This document shows, one piece after another, positions 35,460 to 46,893 of a DNA stretch of 64,000 nt; the first letter of the stretch is position 1, and each line of letters opens with the position of its first letter. A model generated the notes under the pieces. That model was not told the origin of the DNA. It ran no database searches and saw only the letters and a list, made by a program, of their open reading frames with translations. Both the position numbers and the translations under genes were made by a program. This DNA is from Gnetum montanum. Taxonomy: Eukaryota; Streptophyta; Gnetopsida; Gnetales; Gnetaceae. The stretch covers positions 187,290 through 251,289 of the forward strand of contig MNCI01007937.1 of assembly GCA_015680685.1 (NCBI GenBank). The letters are read 5' to 3'.

Positions 35460-36535
35460 ACAACTACAAGGACATAACAAAATCCCTATACATAGAAGCC
35501 GAAAATATCACTGAAGACCCCTTGACCGAAACCCCCATCATCATGCCCGATGGGAAAATCAAAATACTAAAATGAAGCACATTACTAAAACCGCACCTAG
35601 CCAAAAACATTAAAGACGTGCTTAGGGAAAATATGAAAGCATTCACTTGGTCTTATACGGACATGCCCAGACTAGATCCCTAAATTATCCAGCACAACAT
35701 TATCCTTGACCCAAAATTTAGACCAGTAAAACAAAAGGCACGAAAGCTTAAACCTGAAGTGGCATTGGCAGTTCGTAATGAGATCACCAAACTTTATCAG
35801 GCTGGTTTCATCCGGGCTGTTGATTACGCCGAGTGGGTATCCAACATGGTCATCGTTCCAAAAAAGAATTCAAGCATTTGCTTAAGCATTGACTTCTAGG
35901 ATTTAAATGTTGCAACCATAAAAGATGATTTTCCTCTACCCAGCATCGATCAACTTGTTGACTCGACCGCTGGGCACGTGCTATTATCTTTTATGGACGG
36001 CTTCTCGGGATACAATCAAATACGCATCAACCCGGAGCATCAGCTTCGAACAACCTTTATGACACCATGGGGAACCTTTTGTTACACAATGATGCCCTTC
36101 AGTCTCAGGAACGCTGGGGCCACGTATCAAAGAGCAATGACATTCATCTTTAGTGATTACATGTTACACTCGCTCAACGACTACGTAGATGACATTATGG
36201 TTAAGTCAAAAACATCAAAACAACATATACAAGACCTTGACCTGGTATTAAAACTTTGTTTAAAATATGAATTAAGAATCAACCCAGAAAAATGTGTCTT
36301 CGACGTCAAGATTGGCAAAATTCTTGGATTTATAGCCTCAGAAGCAGGGATACGAGTAGACCCTAATAAGGTTAAGGCCATAACAAACCTGAAACCACCA
36401 GGCAACCTTACCAAGCTTCGAGGTCTACAAGGTAGATTACAGTTTATCAGGCACTTCATAGAAAACTTGATGGACAAACTAAAACCTATGAACCACTTGT
36501 TACGTAAGAACGTCCATTTTGAATGGACTCCGTAG
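35460..36535 (+). pseudogene. pol: B reverse transcriptase
   Basis: Copies element RNA into DNA. The first recognisable pol residues are near 35460, with stops at 35573 and 35681. RT motifs in order: P-E-V-A-L-A-V-R-N-E-I-T-K-L near 35755, A-G-F-I-R-A-V near 35800, V-I-V-P-K-K-N near 35850, F-M-D-G-F-S-G-Y-N-Q-I at 35990, T-P-W-G-T-F-C-Y near 36065, and the catalytic Y-V-D-D at 36184-36195. The thumb region ends before a TAG at 36533. The polymerase aspartates visible in the motifs are intact despite the stops. Confidence 0.88.
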
Positions 36536-36960
36536 TGTCAAGAAGCATTCGATAACATTAAAACGGCACTTGCTCGATTACCCACGGTTTATCCACCTCA
36601 AAACGATAAACCATTTTACATCTACCTCGCTACTTCGGATTCGTCAATTGCGTCTATGCTTTGCCAGAAATGAGATGATGTAACCGAAGTCCTTGTATAT
36701 TACTTAAGCCATGCATTAGTCGCTCACGAGAAAAAGTATAATGATGTGGAGAGGTCCTGTTTAGCTTTGGTCTTTTCTTTGAGGAAATGGCAACATTACC
36801 TCTTTCGTAACCAACTTAATATAATTTGCAAGGATAATGTGCTCAGGGCCATCACAGGAAACATTTACGAAACGAGTTGAATAACCCGCTAGAAAGCCAT
36901 GATAGCTGAATTTGACCTGCACTACATAGCGCAATCATCAGTCAAAGGTCAAGCCATAGC
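36536..36960 (+). pseudogene. B RNase H (first, retroviral-type)
   Basis: Degrades the RNA strand of the hybrid. Continues the RT frame: F-Y-I-Y-L-A-T-S-D near 36615, Y-Y-L-S-H-A-L near 36700, E-K-K-Y-N-D-V-E-R near 36735, W-Q-H-Y-L-F near 36790, and the tail A-E-F-D-L-H-Y near 36905. Stops at about 36672, 36879 and 36888. Confidence 0.8.
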
Positions 36961-37850
36961 AAATCAAATGGCCACGTCACCAACACGCGATCAAGCGATA
37001 ATAGAGCCAGAGTTCCCGGATGAGGATATAAGCGCAATAGACATAGTGGCCAATGACTACGATGCCATTCTAAACTTTGATGGAGCATCCACCTCTCGAG
37101 GGGGAAGTGCAGCCACCTTCATCACCTATCCCTCCGGGGAAATTTGACCCTTTGCTTACCGTTTCAACTTTCATTGTACAAACAACATAGTAGAGTACGA
37201 AGGTCTCCTTAGAAGTCTCACATGGCATTGGCATAAGCACAATAGACATAGTGGACAATGACTATGATGCCATTCTAAACTTTGATGGAGCATCCACCTC
37301 TCGAGGGGGAAGTGCAGCCACCGTCATCACCTATCCCTCCAGGGAAATTTGACCCTTTGCTTACCGTTTCAACTTTCATTGTACAAACAACATAGTAGAG
37401 TACGAAGGTCTCCTTAGAGGTCTCACACGGCATTGGCTTTAGACATGACACGGCTTGTGGTCAGAGGACACTCGCAACTGGTCATAAACCAAGTCACAGA
37501 TGTCTATACATGTAAAGCCCAACATTTACAACCATACTGTGACCTAGCAAAACACCTAATGGGGCAATTCGAAAACATCGATGTGCAACACATCTCTAGA
37601 AATGACAATATCATCGTAGACACACTAGCCACCTTGGCATTAAACATATTGCCAGACATGTTTCACACGTTGCCAAGCTCCATAACCAGTTGTGCCGAAC
37701 CAATAATCAATACTCTTGACACACTGCTGATCGCATCTATTAGTACGATGCGCGCAATAGAATGGTATGATGACATAAAAGAATACATTCTACGTGGCGA
37801 AACACCACGATATCTAACAAATGCACAAAAGGATGCAGTATGAAAACGTT
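36961..37850 (+). pseudogene. B second, archaeal-type RNase H (aRH)
   Basis: This extra RNase H is diagnostic for Tat/Ogre elements. Blocks: L-N-F-D-G-A-S-T-S-R-G-G near 37075, N-N-I-V-E-Y-E-G-L-L near 37185, then after a duplicated segment D-M-T-R-L-V-V-R-G-H-S-Q-L-V-I-N-Q at about 37445, and A-T-L-A-L near 37640. The usual aspartate of the G-D-S block is histidine here. A 205-bp tandem duplication (37031-37440) interrupts and shifts the frame. Confidence 0.8.
37031..37440 (+). repeat. 205-bp tandem duplication inside aRH
   Basis: 37031-37235 and 37236-37440 are near-identical copies (AGCGCAATAGACATAGTGG against AGCACAATAGACATAGTGG at their starts; only a handful of differences). Because 205 is not a multiple of three, the duplication breaks the frame by itself. 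Confidence 0.9.
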
Positions 37851-39001
37851 CTAAGGAGTATACCCTAGTAGGGGACACGTTATGTCATAGATCTTACGAA
37901 GGCATATTGCTAACATGCTTCAATAATACCGATGCCCAAACCATTGTCGAACAAGTACACGACAAACTATGTGGAGGACATATAGCACCAAAAGCCATGG
38001 CAACAAAGATCAGACGCTTAGGCTACTATTGGCCACACATGGAATACGACTGTCTCTCCAAGGTCAAAACATGTAGTACTTGTCAAAAACATAACAATCT
38101 AATACATGTCCCACCAAATGAGTTGCATACAGCGCAAATCACGTGACCTTTTCAAAAGTGGGGATTGGACCTTATCGACCCAATAACACCCTCATCTTCT
38201 GTAGGGCATAGTTTCATCATAACCGCAACCGAATATTTCACGAAGTGGGTAGAAGCTGCTCCCCTTCGAAAAACTACATCTAAACATATATGCAATTTCA
38301 TTCTCGAAAACATTGTAACCCGCTTTGGCATTCTCATGACAATTATCACTGACAACAGGTCACAATTTAGCAGTGCTGAGACCAAAACCTTTTGTGAAAG
38401 TCTAGGGATCAAACACTCATTTTCATCCCCCTACTATCCTCAGAGCAATGGGCAAGTAGAGGTGACGAACAAAACGATTATTATAATACTCAAAAAGATG
38501 CTCATCCAAAGCAAGCGAAGATGGCACGAGCAATTGATATATGCATTGTGGGCATACCGTACTACACATCAAACCTCAACAGGTAAAACACTATATAGTC
38601 TTGTTTACGGTTCAGAAGTTGTTTTAACTTTGGAATCATAAGTACCATCTTTAAGGATCACACTTTCCGGACTCCTCGACGACGGGCAGAGCAATGATCT
38701 GCGCATCATTAACCTGGACTCGGTGGAGGAAGAACACATACGCGCACTCGATCAAATCAAATGGTATCAACAACAATAGCGGCAATGACATCGGTATAAC
38801 ATCCATAAGCACCCCATCAAAGAAGGTGACCTTGTACTTAAGGCAGTTCGAGAACACTCAGACAAATTCTCAGCCAACTGGGAAGGGCCTTACTTGGTCA
38901 TTAAAGCATTCGACAATGGAGCATTCAAGCTCGCTGATATGGAAGGGAATGAGTTTGCCAATCCAACCAATCACTTGTTCCTAAAACCATTCTACATCTG
39001 A
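37851..39001 (+). pseudogene. B integrase
   Basis: Inserts the cDNA into the genome. The zinc module H...H...C-x2-C reads V-H-D-K-L-C-G-G-H near 37955 and C-S-T-C-Q-K-H near 38075. Core: D-L-I-D-P-I at 38168, T-D-N-R-S-Q-F near 38350, S-N-G-Q-V-E-V at 38445, giving the D-D-E triad. The C-terminal G-P-Y-like block W-E-G-P-Y-L-V-I near 38880 leads to L-K-P-F-Y-I-stop (TGA 38999-39001), a Tat-type end without chromodomain. TGA at 38143 and stops near 38639 and 38780 break the frame. Confidence 0.85.
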
Positions 39002-39014
39002 GTGCAAGTTCAAG

Positions 39015-39480
39015 TACGTGCGAGTCCTGGAATCACGATTATAAACTGATACCACAAAAGAGTCCTAGAATCATGACTATAAACTGATACCACAAAAGAG
39101 TCCTGGAATCACGACTATAAACTGATACCACAGAAGAGTCTTGGAATCACAACTATAAACTGATACCACAGAACAGTCCTAGATCATGACTTAAAACTGG
39201 TACCACAGCTCGTCCTGGAATCATGACGATAAACTGGTACCACATTGTGTCCGCAATGACGATAAACTAGCACCCGTCCGGCACAACAGTAAACCGCCAT
39301 CGTTGCATTCACCAGAGTCTGCTAAGACTATAAACTAGTTTGTCTCTTCATGGTATGCTAAGACTAAAAAACTGGCAATGTAACGTCCGCCACGATGCTA
39401 AATGGGCAATGTCCAATAGGTTATGACATAAAACTAACCCATGATAGTCTACCAAGACTATAAACCGGTAAGTTCATCTT
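39015..39480 (+). repeat. Short tandem repeats after B integrase
   Basis: Five or more units of about 37 bp built on AGTCCTGGAATCACGACTA plus TAAACTGATACCACA, becoming degenerate after 39250. The core again ends TAAACT, as in the two other repeat blocks of B. Confidence 0.85.
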
Positions 39481-40536
39481 TGGTTCCTCAATCCGCCGCC
39501 ACATTCAAACTTCATCAGAATCACTGCATCGCTCGCCATTAGACAATCCCATCAATGTTGCTGCCACTCATATACAGTGCCTAAAATCACCTCCAATATC
39601 TTTGTAACTGTGTAAGTCTAAGCTCCCTTATTCACTCATGGTTTTCTTGTTTCCTTGGAGTTATGTTTGCAGGATGACACCTAGAGGTTGTCGCACAAGA
39701 ATGCATTTCATCATAAGCAGCAAGATGGGACAATGTTTACAGCACACATGGTAAGACTAAATCAAACCATTCGCTAGTATATCCCCATCTCCCAAAACAC
39801 TCTCTATCTATGCACCAACATAGTCTACTCAGTCACACCTTTGATACATCCAGTACATCCAAAACTTTGAGCACGCCGTTGCATACTGTAACACTTTGAA
39901 GTAGTTGCAATACATGACATAGCACTTGCACATGAGTACAGAATCAAAGCAAAGTTTTCTTCCAAAAAAATAAAAATAACAAAAAAAAACGCAAGACCCT
40001 TGGCACTTCTCATACAAGCCCCAAGCAAGAAGGCAATCATCTTAAAACCAAGTACTCATGTCAAAAAATAATCAAAAAACATCTAGTTGCATAGCTTTGG
40101 CTCTCTGCCAACAGGCTTCCCCTAAAAACTAAACAAGGGCCCTGTTCTTCCAAAGAATGTAACACATCCTCCCGTGGCCTTGGCCTTGCCAGCAAGTTCT
40201 CTTGAACATTACCCAAGAGTCTTGTTCCACCAAAGGATGTACATTACATGTCTGGATTCCAAGTCTGCTAAAGAATGGCTATTGACAAGGATTAGCATGA
40301 CACACACACCAGAGCATCCTCTTTTCATCAAGCACAATCTCTTGAGCAGTTACTAGTCCCCACAATCCCTATGCTCCTACCAACTACAAAATTCCATTAT
40401 CCCAATCCCATGTACTATTGAACACGGTACGATGATGTCTAGCCAAGTGGCAACAGACAAAGTCTCTATCAAGCTGTTTGTGGTGTTTTGTACTTCTTTG
40501 TTGACGCTTCTCGGGTCAATTCCTCCAAACGTCAAC
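39481..40536 (+). other. B 3' untranslated region
   Basis: About 1 kb between the repeats and the polypurine tract. I see no ORF with supported content. Confidence 0.6.
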
Positions 40537-40549
40537 AAAGAGGGGCCAA
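40537..40549 (+). other. B polypurine tract
   Basis: AAAGAGGGGCCAA directly precedes the 3' LTR start TGAAACACC. Confidence 0.8.
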
Positions 40550-41796
40550 TGAAACACCACAAAATTTTGAGCTTAGTACTTGTCCAACACCAAGCAAGTC
40601 CATGGGACCCACAGGCAACCATAGCTACATTTGGTGTCAAGCATGGCAACTTCGGAGATCAAATGCTTAATTTTCACTAAGTATGCAGTTCCAGCATATA
40701 CGCCCAACGTATACGCCCAAGTGTACATTCCCAGCGTATACGCTCAAATTCTCAGCGTATACGCCCAGTGTGTACGCCCAAATTCACAGCGTATACACCC
40801 AGTGTAGACATCCAATGTACACGCCTAGCGTACATGCCTCACATGTACGCTCAACAGGTACAACAGATGCAAACGTCCGGCATGAAACCTCCAAAGACAG
40901 CATGAAAACAGCACTACAGAGTGAGATTTGGCACAAGGCAGCAACCATCAGCGTATATGCCCAGCACATCAGTGTATACGCCCCAGCGTATATGCCTAGC
41001 ATCCACCAGCGTATACGCCATCATCCATGACATCTATGCCCAAGTTCGCATACGCCCAGCACCTCCAGCGTATACGCCCATAGTCTACGCTCGCGGCAGA
41101 CAACGTATACGCCCAACAGATGTAGCATATTATACACTTGTAAATTTTACGCCCTTGCACCTAGTCAATGTGCCACGTGTCGCCCAACCCGAGTCTGCCG
41201 TCAAAACCTGTATAAAACCCCAATTTTTCATGAAATCCAGGTCGATTGGCAAATTCCCAGAGCACACCAGAGAACAGAGATGCTGAGAACCATAGCACAA
41301 AACCTTTTACGCTGGACAACCCTGTATGCTGAGCATACAGCCTCTATGCTGTGCTTACAGTGTGAACCAGTGGCAATCATCCTTGCACCCACTGGGGCTT
41401 TCGTCTGCCTTGTGTTCCACTCACAACTACGTTAGACCGATGCATTGTACTTTCATTCTGTAATGCCATTGTTACATTTTCTTCCTACAATTATTTACAG
41501 TCTGCGTTGATTCTTGCATGTATTCTTTTTACGCTTATTTACGTCTACGCTCCATTCACATTGTTTTTTACGCTCTGATTTACGTCTGTTACGTCGTTTA
41601 CGTATAACCCAGCGTATAGCACTTCGGTATACATTCGGGGAAATCCTTGTCTGATCTGCACGCGGACCACCCAAGGTACTCTACCTTCATTCATTCCAGC
41701 TCGCCCTCAGGCAAAGGTAGGGTCTTCTGTGCGTGTCCTGTGATCCCACGACCTCTGTTTCTTTCCAGCCGGAGGCCGACGATTTCGGGTGGTACA
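40550..41796 (+). repeat. B 3' LTR
   Basis: 1247 bp; near-identical partner of 23559-24777, including the palindrome array (40685-41120), G-box and TATA box. Ends GGTACA. Confidence 0.92.
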
Positions 41797-41801
41797 ATGA
41801 T
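41797..41801. other. Right target-site duplication of element B (ATGAT)
   Basis: Matches 23554-23558 exactly. Confidence 0.9.
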
Positions 41802-42060
41802 TAACTTCTCCTTTTCATGGACCGACCATATAATTTTGTTGTTTGATTCAGCTTCTTAGATTCAAATGCCACTAGATGGTTATCCTATAAGATCATCCCA
41901 CTAATTGCCTTATCCGAAGTATCTATATGAATTGCGAATGAATTCAAGAATTTAATAAGGACAAACATAGGTTGAGTTGTGAGGGTTATCCTAATTTTAT
42001 TGAAAGCTTCTTAACACTAGTTATGCCAATTCTAGGGAACATTCTTCTTTTGCAAATTAG
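41802..42060 (-). pseudogene. Element A RNase H, N-terminal half
   Basis: The minus strand reads an H-E-K-E-K-L-I block right at the B insertion point; upstream is the degenerate RT-RNase H connection (F-A-K-E-E-C near 42050). The other half lies at 23340-23558. Confidence 0.65.
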
Positions 42061-42800
42061 TTAAGGATGTTATTGCTCTAGAATATCTTTGAAAAATTTT
42101 TCTATAATAACTAGACAACCTCAAGAATTGGCCTAGTTCATGTAATGTCCTTTGGCAACCATGTGGCAATGGTCTCTAGTTTCTTTGGGTCTAGTTTCAT
42201 CTTACCTCACTAATGATATGGCTTAAGAATCTCAACTACCTTCTTGAATTCACACTTCTTCTACATGACATATAGCTGATGCTCCCATAATTTGGAGAAT
42301 ACCAAGTTGAGATGTTGAACATGCCCTTCCATCAAAAGGGAGTACACCTTATTCATGAGTGTGCATAATGTAGTTGGAGCATTACACAATCCAAATGGCA
42401 TAACCGTCTACTTATCGAGGTTGTAACAAGTGACACATGTTGTCTTTTCTTCATCACCTTTTACTATTTGCACCTAATAATAACCTTGGTGAAGGTCAAG
42501 TTGAGAGAAAATTTTAGCCCCCATCAGCTAATCGAACAAGTCCAAAATCAATGGTACTATATACTTATTCTTAATAGTGTACTTATTTAGCAATTTAAAG
42601 TTACAACACAATCTCAATGAGCTATCTTATTTCTTAGTAAACAACATTGAAAATCCATAAGCAGATTTGGAGGATCAGATGTAACCCTTTTCCACCAACC
42701 TTGCCAATTACTTTTCTAGCTCTGCTAGCTCAAGGGTGATCATTCTATAAGTTCTGTGCTTGTGAGAGGTAGTTTCTAGCAACAACTCAATTTTATGATC
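42061..42800 (-). pseudogene. Element A reverse transcriptase, degenerate
   Basis: Motifs on the minus strand: H-K-I-E-L-L near 42800, L-L-N-K-Y-T-I-K-N-K-Y near 42600, F-S-Q-L-D-L-H-Q-G-Y-Y near 42510, V-M-P-F-G-L-C-N-A-P-T-T-L near 42400, then M-N-K-V-Y-S-L-L directly followed by H-V-Q-H-L-N-L-V-F. The segment that should carry the Y-x-D-D catalytic motif between these last blocks is deleted, so this RT could not work even apart from its stops. Confidence 0.75.
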
Positions 42801-43019
42801 AACCACCCATTATTCTAGTAATTCTCTAGGTAATTCCACTAGTATTATATTCTTATACCTCTATAACACATTCTCAATACACACACTCATTTGTATAGAA
42901 TTCTCATCTTCTATTTCTCTTAACATGATAAGGAACATCTATTGAGTTGAGTTCCTAACAACCTATTTCATAATCATGGATGAGAAAATCTACAATTCAT
43001 GAATAGTACTAGTTACTTT

Positions 43020-43350
43020 GGGTAGAGGTCTTCACCACACAAAGTGGATCTTCATATGAAATGTAGAAAACATGAAAGTATGGGGCCAAGGATTCTTGTC
43101 CAATGATGACTTGGAAAGAATCAATGTTTAGGACTAAAAAATCCAATCTTCTACTCCCCTAGACCACATTCACATTCGCATCTCTCATGACTCCTATGCA
43201 TCTAATTAAATAGAACTTAGCTAACTTGTAGGATGTTGAAGCTAGTTACACTTGTAAATTGAGAATATGAATGATTTCCAGGGAAAGAAACTTATGAATA
43301 ACACTTGTGTCAACAAAGGTGTATATCATCTTTGCTAGGAACTACATCAA
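43020..43350 (-). pseudogene. Element A aspartic protease, degenerate
   Basis: A Y-T-F-V-D-T-S-V-I-H-K-F-L-S block (minus strand, near 43320) corresponds to the D-S/T-G-A-S-H active-site region of Ty3 protease, with the glycine lost. Downstream reading is broken. Confidence 0.5.
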
Positions 43351-43419
43351 AACCATGTGTACTAAACACAATCTAGGCTCTTGTTTTAGCTATTCCCCTT
43401 AAACATTGTACAAAATTGT

Positions 43420-44927
43420 TATCAAGATCTAAGAGATTTATTCATTCACTTGAAGGAACTTGATTTCTTATCCATTTTAATTCACCTTGGTCACCCACAA
43501 TCGAGCTTATGGTTGATAATTAAGAGCATTTAATTGTCAATCATCATTTGGAGCCCTTCTAGCTAATTGTCAATTAGGGTTCTATGGGCAGTCTTAAGCA
43601 ACCTGGTTTTCAATGAAAATGAAACATTGTATACCATGACACCTAGGAGGATTGTTCATGGGTTCTCTAAAGCATAAATTCTTGTTTCCAAACCTATCAT
43701 AACCTTCAAGAGCCTATCACTTTCCATTATCTAGGAAGGAAGCCTAGGAACTAGGGGTAATAGTAGGACATAGACCCTAAAGCCACCTCTAAAATTCCTT
43801 TCATTAGGCCCATTGAATCTATCACTAGATCTTTTTCCATTTTTAGGTACATTAAATCCATTCTTATCCTACTTATAGAGCTTTAAATAGGCTACCAGAC
43901 TAGCTACTCGCTCAAGTACCTTTCTGTATTCTAAGATCTTATAGGTTTTAATCTCCCGCTAGGTCAAGGATTTTATGCTATTAAGGACGAGGTTGAATGT
44001 AGTTTCATCATCCATCATTGGAATTTACAATACCACTTTTTGATATTTCTAGAGATAATCCTCTAGCTTCCCCATCTATTGGAGTTCCTTCAAATACATC
44101 CAAGCTTTATTAATGGAAGTGACTTGGTGGAAGTTCTCAGCTAGAGTAAATTTGAGATCATGCCATGTCTAAATTATCCTCCAATCTATCCTTGATTTCA
44201 TCTCTCAAACAATGCCAAGTCATAAGGTTTGAGTAACTCCTCCTCGAAATTGTGCTAACCTTCATCTTCTTTTATTATTTATTCATGTTAAGGAAGTTCT
44301 CAATCTCAAAGATAAAGGTACCCAAGAGCTTGTCATCATGATTACCTTTAAAGAACCTAGGGTCTTTGGTTAAAATGTATGTTTTGATCATTCCAAACTA
44401 GATGCAACTATCTTTTCCTAAACAACCAACTAGTCTTTTAGTTTCTCATTTCTCACTATGAGCTTCTCCACTTGTGCATCCAAGATTATCATCATTTATA
44501 AGATGTTGCCCATAGAGTCCTGGATGTCATCGATGACATCTCCTCTTCATTCTAGCCAATTTTGTAGCTCAAAATTTTAAGTTGGGGAGAGCTTGTGATT
44601 AGCTCCTAAATTCAAATCTCATAGATAAAAAGCATCTAACTTGTTCATAAGGTTATGAACCGTCTTAATCCACTTTTCCACTAGCAAGTGATTGAGGAGC
44701 ATGCTGTTAATTTCAGGGAGCTACTTGCATAGCTCTTGTAACTTATTGTGGGAGTGATCCTCATGCTCTTTAACAGGCACCCCTTCATTGTCATTCTAAT
44801 TTTTAGGTTCAGAGGTCACATCATATGCTTCATTGTGCACATGCTCCTCCATGTTTTCATGAGGGTTAAATCTAGTAGGAGCCTTGCTAGGGAGATGACT
44901 TTTGTTGCTCTTCTTCTTATGCACCAT
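43420..44927 (-). pseudogene. Element A gag, degenerate
   Basis: Capsid protein. The ATG at 44927 (minus) starts M-V-H-K-K-K-S-N-K. The gag core includes W-H-D-L-K-F-T-L-A-E-N-F near 44160, then L-K-E-L-Q and M-G-K-L-E-D-Y-L near 44070. A zinc-knuckle relic (C-F-I-F, then D-C-P) lies near 43590-43640 with missing cysteine and histidine. Many stops. Confidence 0.6.
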
Positions 44928-44983
44928 GATCACCTAAGAATTTCAAGCAATAAACCACAAATCACTACCAATCTTGAATCGTG

Positions 44984-45002
44984 AACCACAACTCTAATAC
45001 CA
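44984..45002 (-). other. Element A primer-binding site
   Basis: On the minus strand, TGGTATTAGAGTTGTGGTT lies two bases inside the LTR. It resembles the TGGTATCAGAGC... site (initiator tRNA-Met) used by many chromoviruses, with a few changes. Confidence 0.7.
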
Positions 45003-45004
45003 AG

Positions 45005-45464
45005 TGTAATGGTGTTGCTCTTTGAAAATACTATTTGGCATCACCTACGAGTTTAGAAATAGCAATGAGGGAGGGAAAACTCAAGGTGGACTATGCCTCA
45101 AAGATTAGAACACTTGCAAGCACATCATAGGGGCACACAACCTAGATGAACAAGACATGCACTCTCACACAATTATATACACACAATATTGTTTCCCTTA
45201 GAGAGTTAAGATAGATTCCTACTCTAATGCATCTAACCCTAAGCCCCTCTCTAAAGAAAAGAGTGGTAGCCCAAATGAGGGAGGTGAAGCCTTCCTAACA
45301 ATCTTGCATATCCTTATTATGAGGTTCACAAAAGAATCAAGGCCATGTAGTTCCATTGGTAATGTTTAAGATAGCATGAAACCTAATAGAATTTCCACAC
45401 TCCTTCGACCCCCATTCTAGAGGGAAACAACCTTCAATTCACCAATACGACATGCTTTTCTACA
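45005..45464 (-). repeat. Element A 5' LTR
   Basis: 460 bp; partner of 4255-4767. On the plus strand it runs from TGTAATGGTGTTGC to TTTTCTACA. The PBS lies next to it on the minus strand, which fixes it as the 5' LTR. Confidence 0.8.
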
Positions 45465-46893
45465 TAGGGCATAAGCTAATTTTATCAAAATAGTAAATTA
45501 GCATGATGCACTGTAGTGGTTTAGATTTATGAATTATGGCTTATATTATATTACATATGAAGCAATAGATTTACTAATTGAACTATGCTCTCAATAGGTA
45601 TTTTAATTAATTTTTCTTAAGAAAGTAGAAGGAGTTCAAATATGAAATATTAATAATAATGTTAAAAATAAAAAATTCAAAGTAGATCACATGTTAAGTA
45701 TAGAAAAGAGGTGAAAACTCAAAATAACATGAAAAAGAAAAGCATGCTAGTTCTAGGATGTCTATTCATGTGTATATGCTTATCATTGATCATTAAAAAT
45801 TAGGAGAATAAAATTAATTATGATGGATAATATGGTTCTTAGTTTAAAAGAAAACATGAGCATGGTTGAGTTGGCTATGAACTCATTGTTAAAGTACCTC
45901 TAGATATGATGTTATGAGTTTAATTCATAATTGTATATTCAACTAGAAATTTAATTGATAAGCTTATTCAATCTTAGAAAAAACTTTATATTAATTTTAA
46001 CATTTATACCTAAACTTTAAAAATAGCAATTGAATTTGAGATAGTAATAAAAAGTTTTAACAAAGCAACAACCTTCTTAGAAAAGCAATATTCACTAGAA
46101 TATTGTTCTACATATTTTGGTTCATCATTGCTTCATTTTTTGAGGTAAGTTTTGTGTTGAGAACCTTTACCATTAGTTAAGTTTTTAGCTTCAATCACCA
46201 TGTCTAGTTGATCTCCTAATACTAGTTAGCACACCACTAGATTGATGGAATCTTCCATTATCCAACTTACCCTTGATGAATTCTATAATTTTTTGTCATG
46301 ATTTATCAGTTCATTATGAGTTACCATATCAGTTGCCTACTGCAAATTCATGTTAACTAATGGAAATTATTAATAAACCCCTAAAGTTCATCTTCCTAGC
46401 TCTTCAACATCACGTATGTATCCATATACATCCAAAATGTCCAAAATATTATTTGTGTTGCACTACCTCAAAAAACATGTTGTTTTATTTGTAGTGACTT
46501 ATGTCACACTAGATTCATTGCAAGTTTAGGTTGTCATGTAGGTACAATGTTACAAGTTTTTCATGCAATTTTGTAACAAAAGTTGCAAAGAACTCTATAA
46601 CTCACTCACAATGAAAAAACAAAATCCACCGAAACTCATTGTTATGAACCTTAAACAAATGCTAAAAAAAATAAAAATGAAAGAAGGTAGAGAATTCCAT
46701 AAAAGGAAAATAATAAAAAGGTTAATTACAAGTTCTAGGTAAAACATTAGAATACAAGAAGAAAAAGAAAATTTAATAATCTAAATTTAGAAATCATAAA
46801 AAAAACATATGTAAGAAAGGATCATTTTCTCTACTTAAGAATGAATTGATGCAAAACAAGGCTTTACATGCATAGATATGGCTTCTCACTAGA
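45465..46893. other. AT-rich flank between A and E, no gene seen
   Basis: 1.4 kb of AT-rich DNA with no open frame or domain that I can support. It begins with TAGGG, the right-hand target duplication of A. Confidence 0.55.

Larger units (their letters stand above)
23559..41796 (+). mobile_element. Element B: Tat-lineage Ty3/gypsy retrotransposon carrying an antisense gene
   Basis: An 18.2 kb element bounded by LTRs 23559-24777 and 40550-41796, both starting TGAAACACCACAAAATTTTG and ending TATA/TACA, with a perfect ATGAT duplication. Sense order: LTR, PBS, leader, gag, PR, (antisense gene), RT, RNase H, a second archaeal-type RNase H, integrase, 3' region, polypurine tract, LTR. The second RNase H and the C-x2-H-type gag motif place it in the Tat/Ogre branch. 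The first 140 bases of the two LTRs differ at about five sites, all transitions, so B is younger than the elements around it. Its ORFs carry several stops and frameshifts. Confidence 0.9.
4255..45464 (-). mobile_element. Element A: chromovirus-type Ty3/gypsy retrotransposon, minus strand
   Basis: The outer element of the nest. Its two LTRs (4255-4767 and 45005-45464) begin TGTAA and end CTACA on the plus strand. Read on the minus strand the order is LTR, PBS, gag, PR, RT, RNase H, integrase with chromodomain, polypurine tract, LTR. Flanking bases are TAAGG on the left and TAGGG on the right, a target duplication with one change. About 34 kb of its span belongs to later insertions: D1 (with D2) in the 3' part and B inside the RNase H domain. 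All coding parts carry stops and frameshifts, so the element is dead. Confidence 0.85.

Noticed and set aside
39481-40536. An additional 3' ORF or env-like gene in B
   Set aside because: Only short frames, without a membrane segment or a supported domain.
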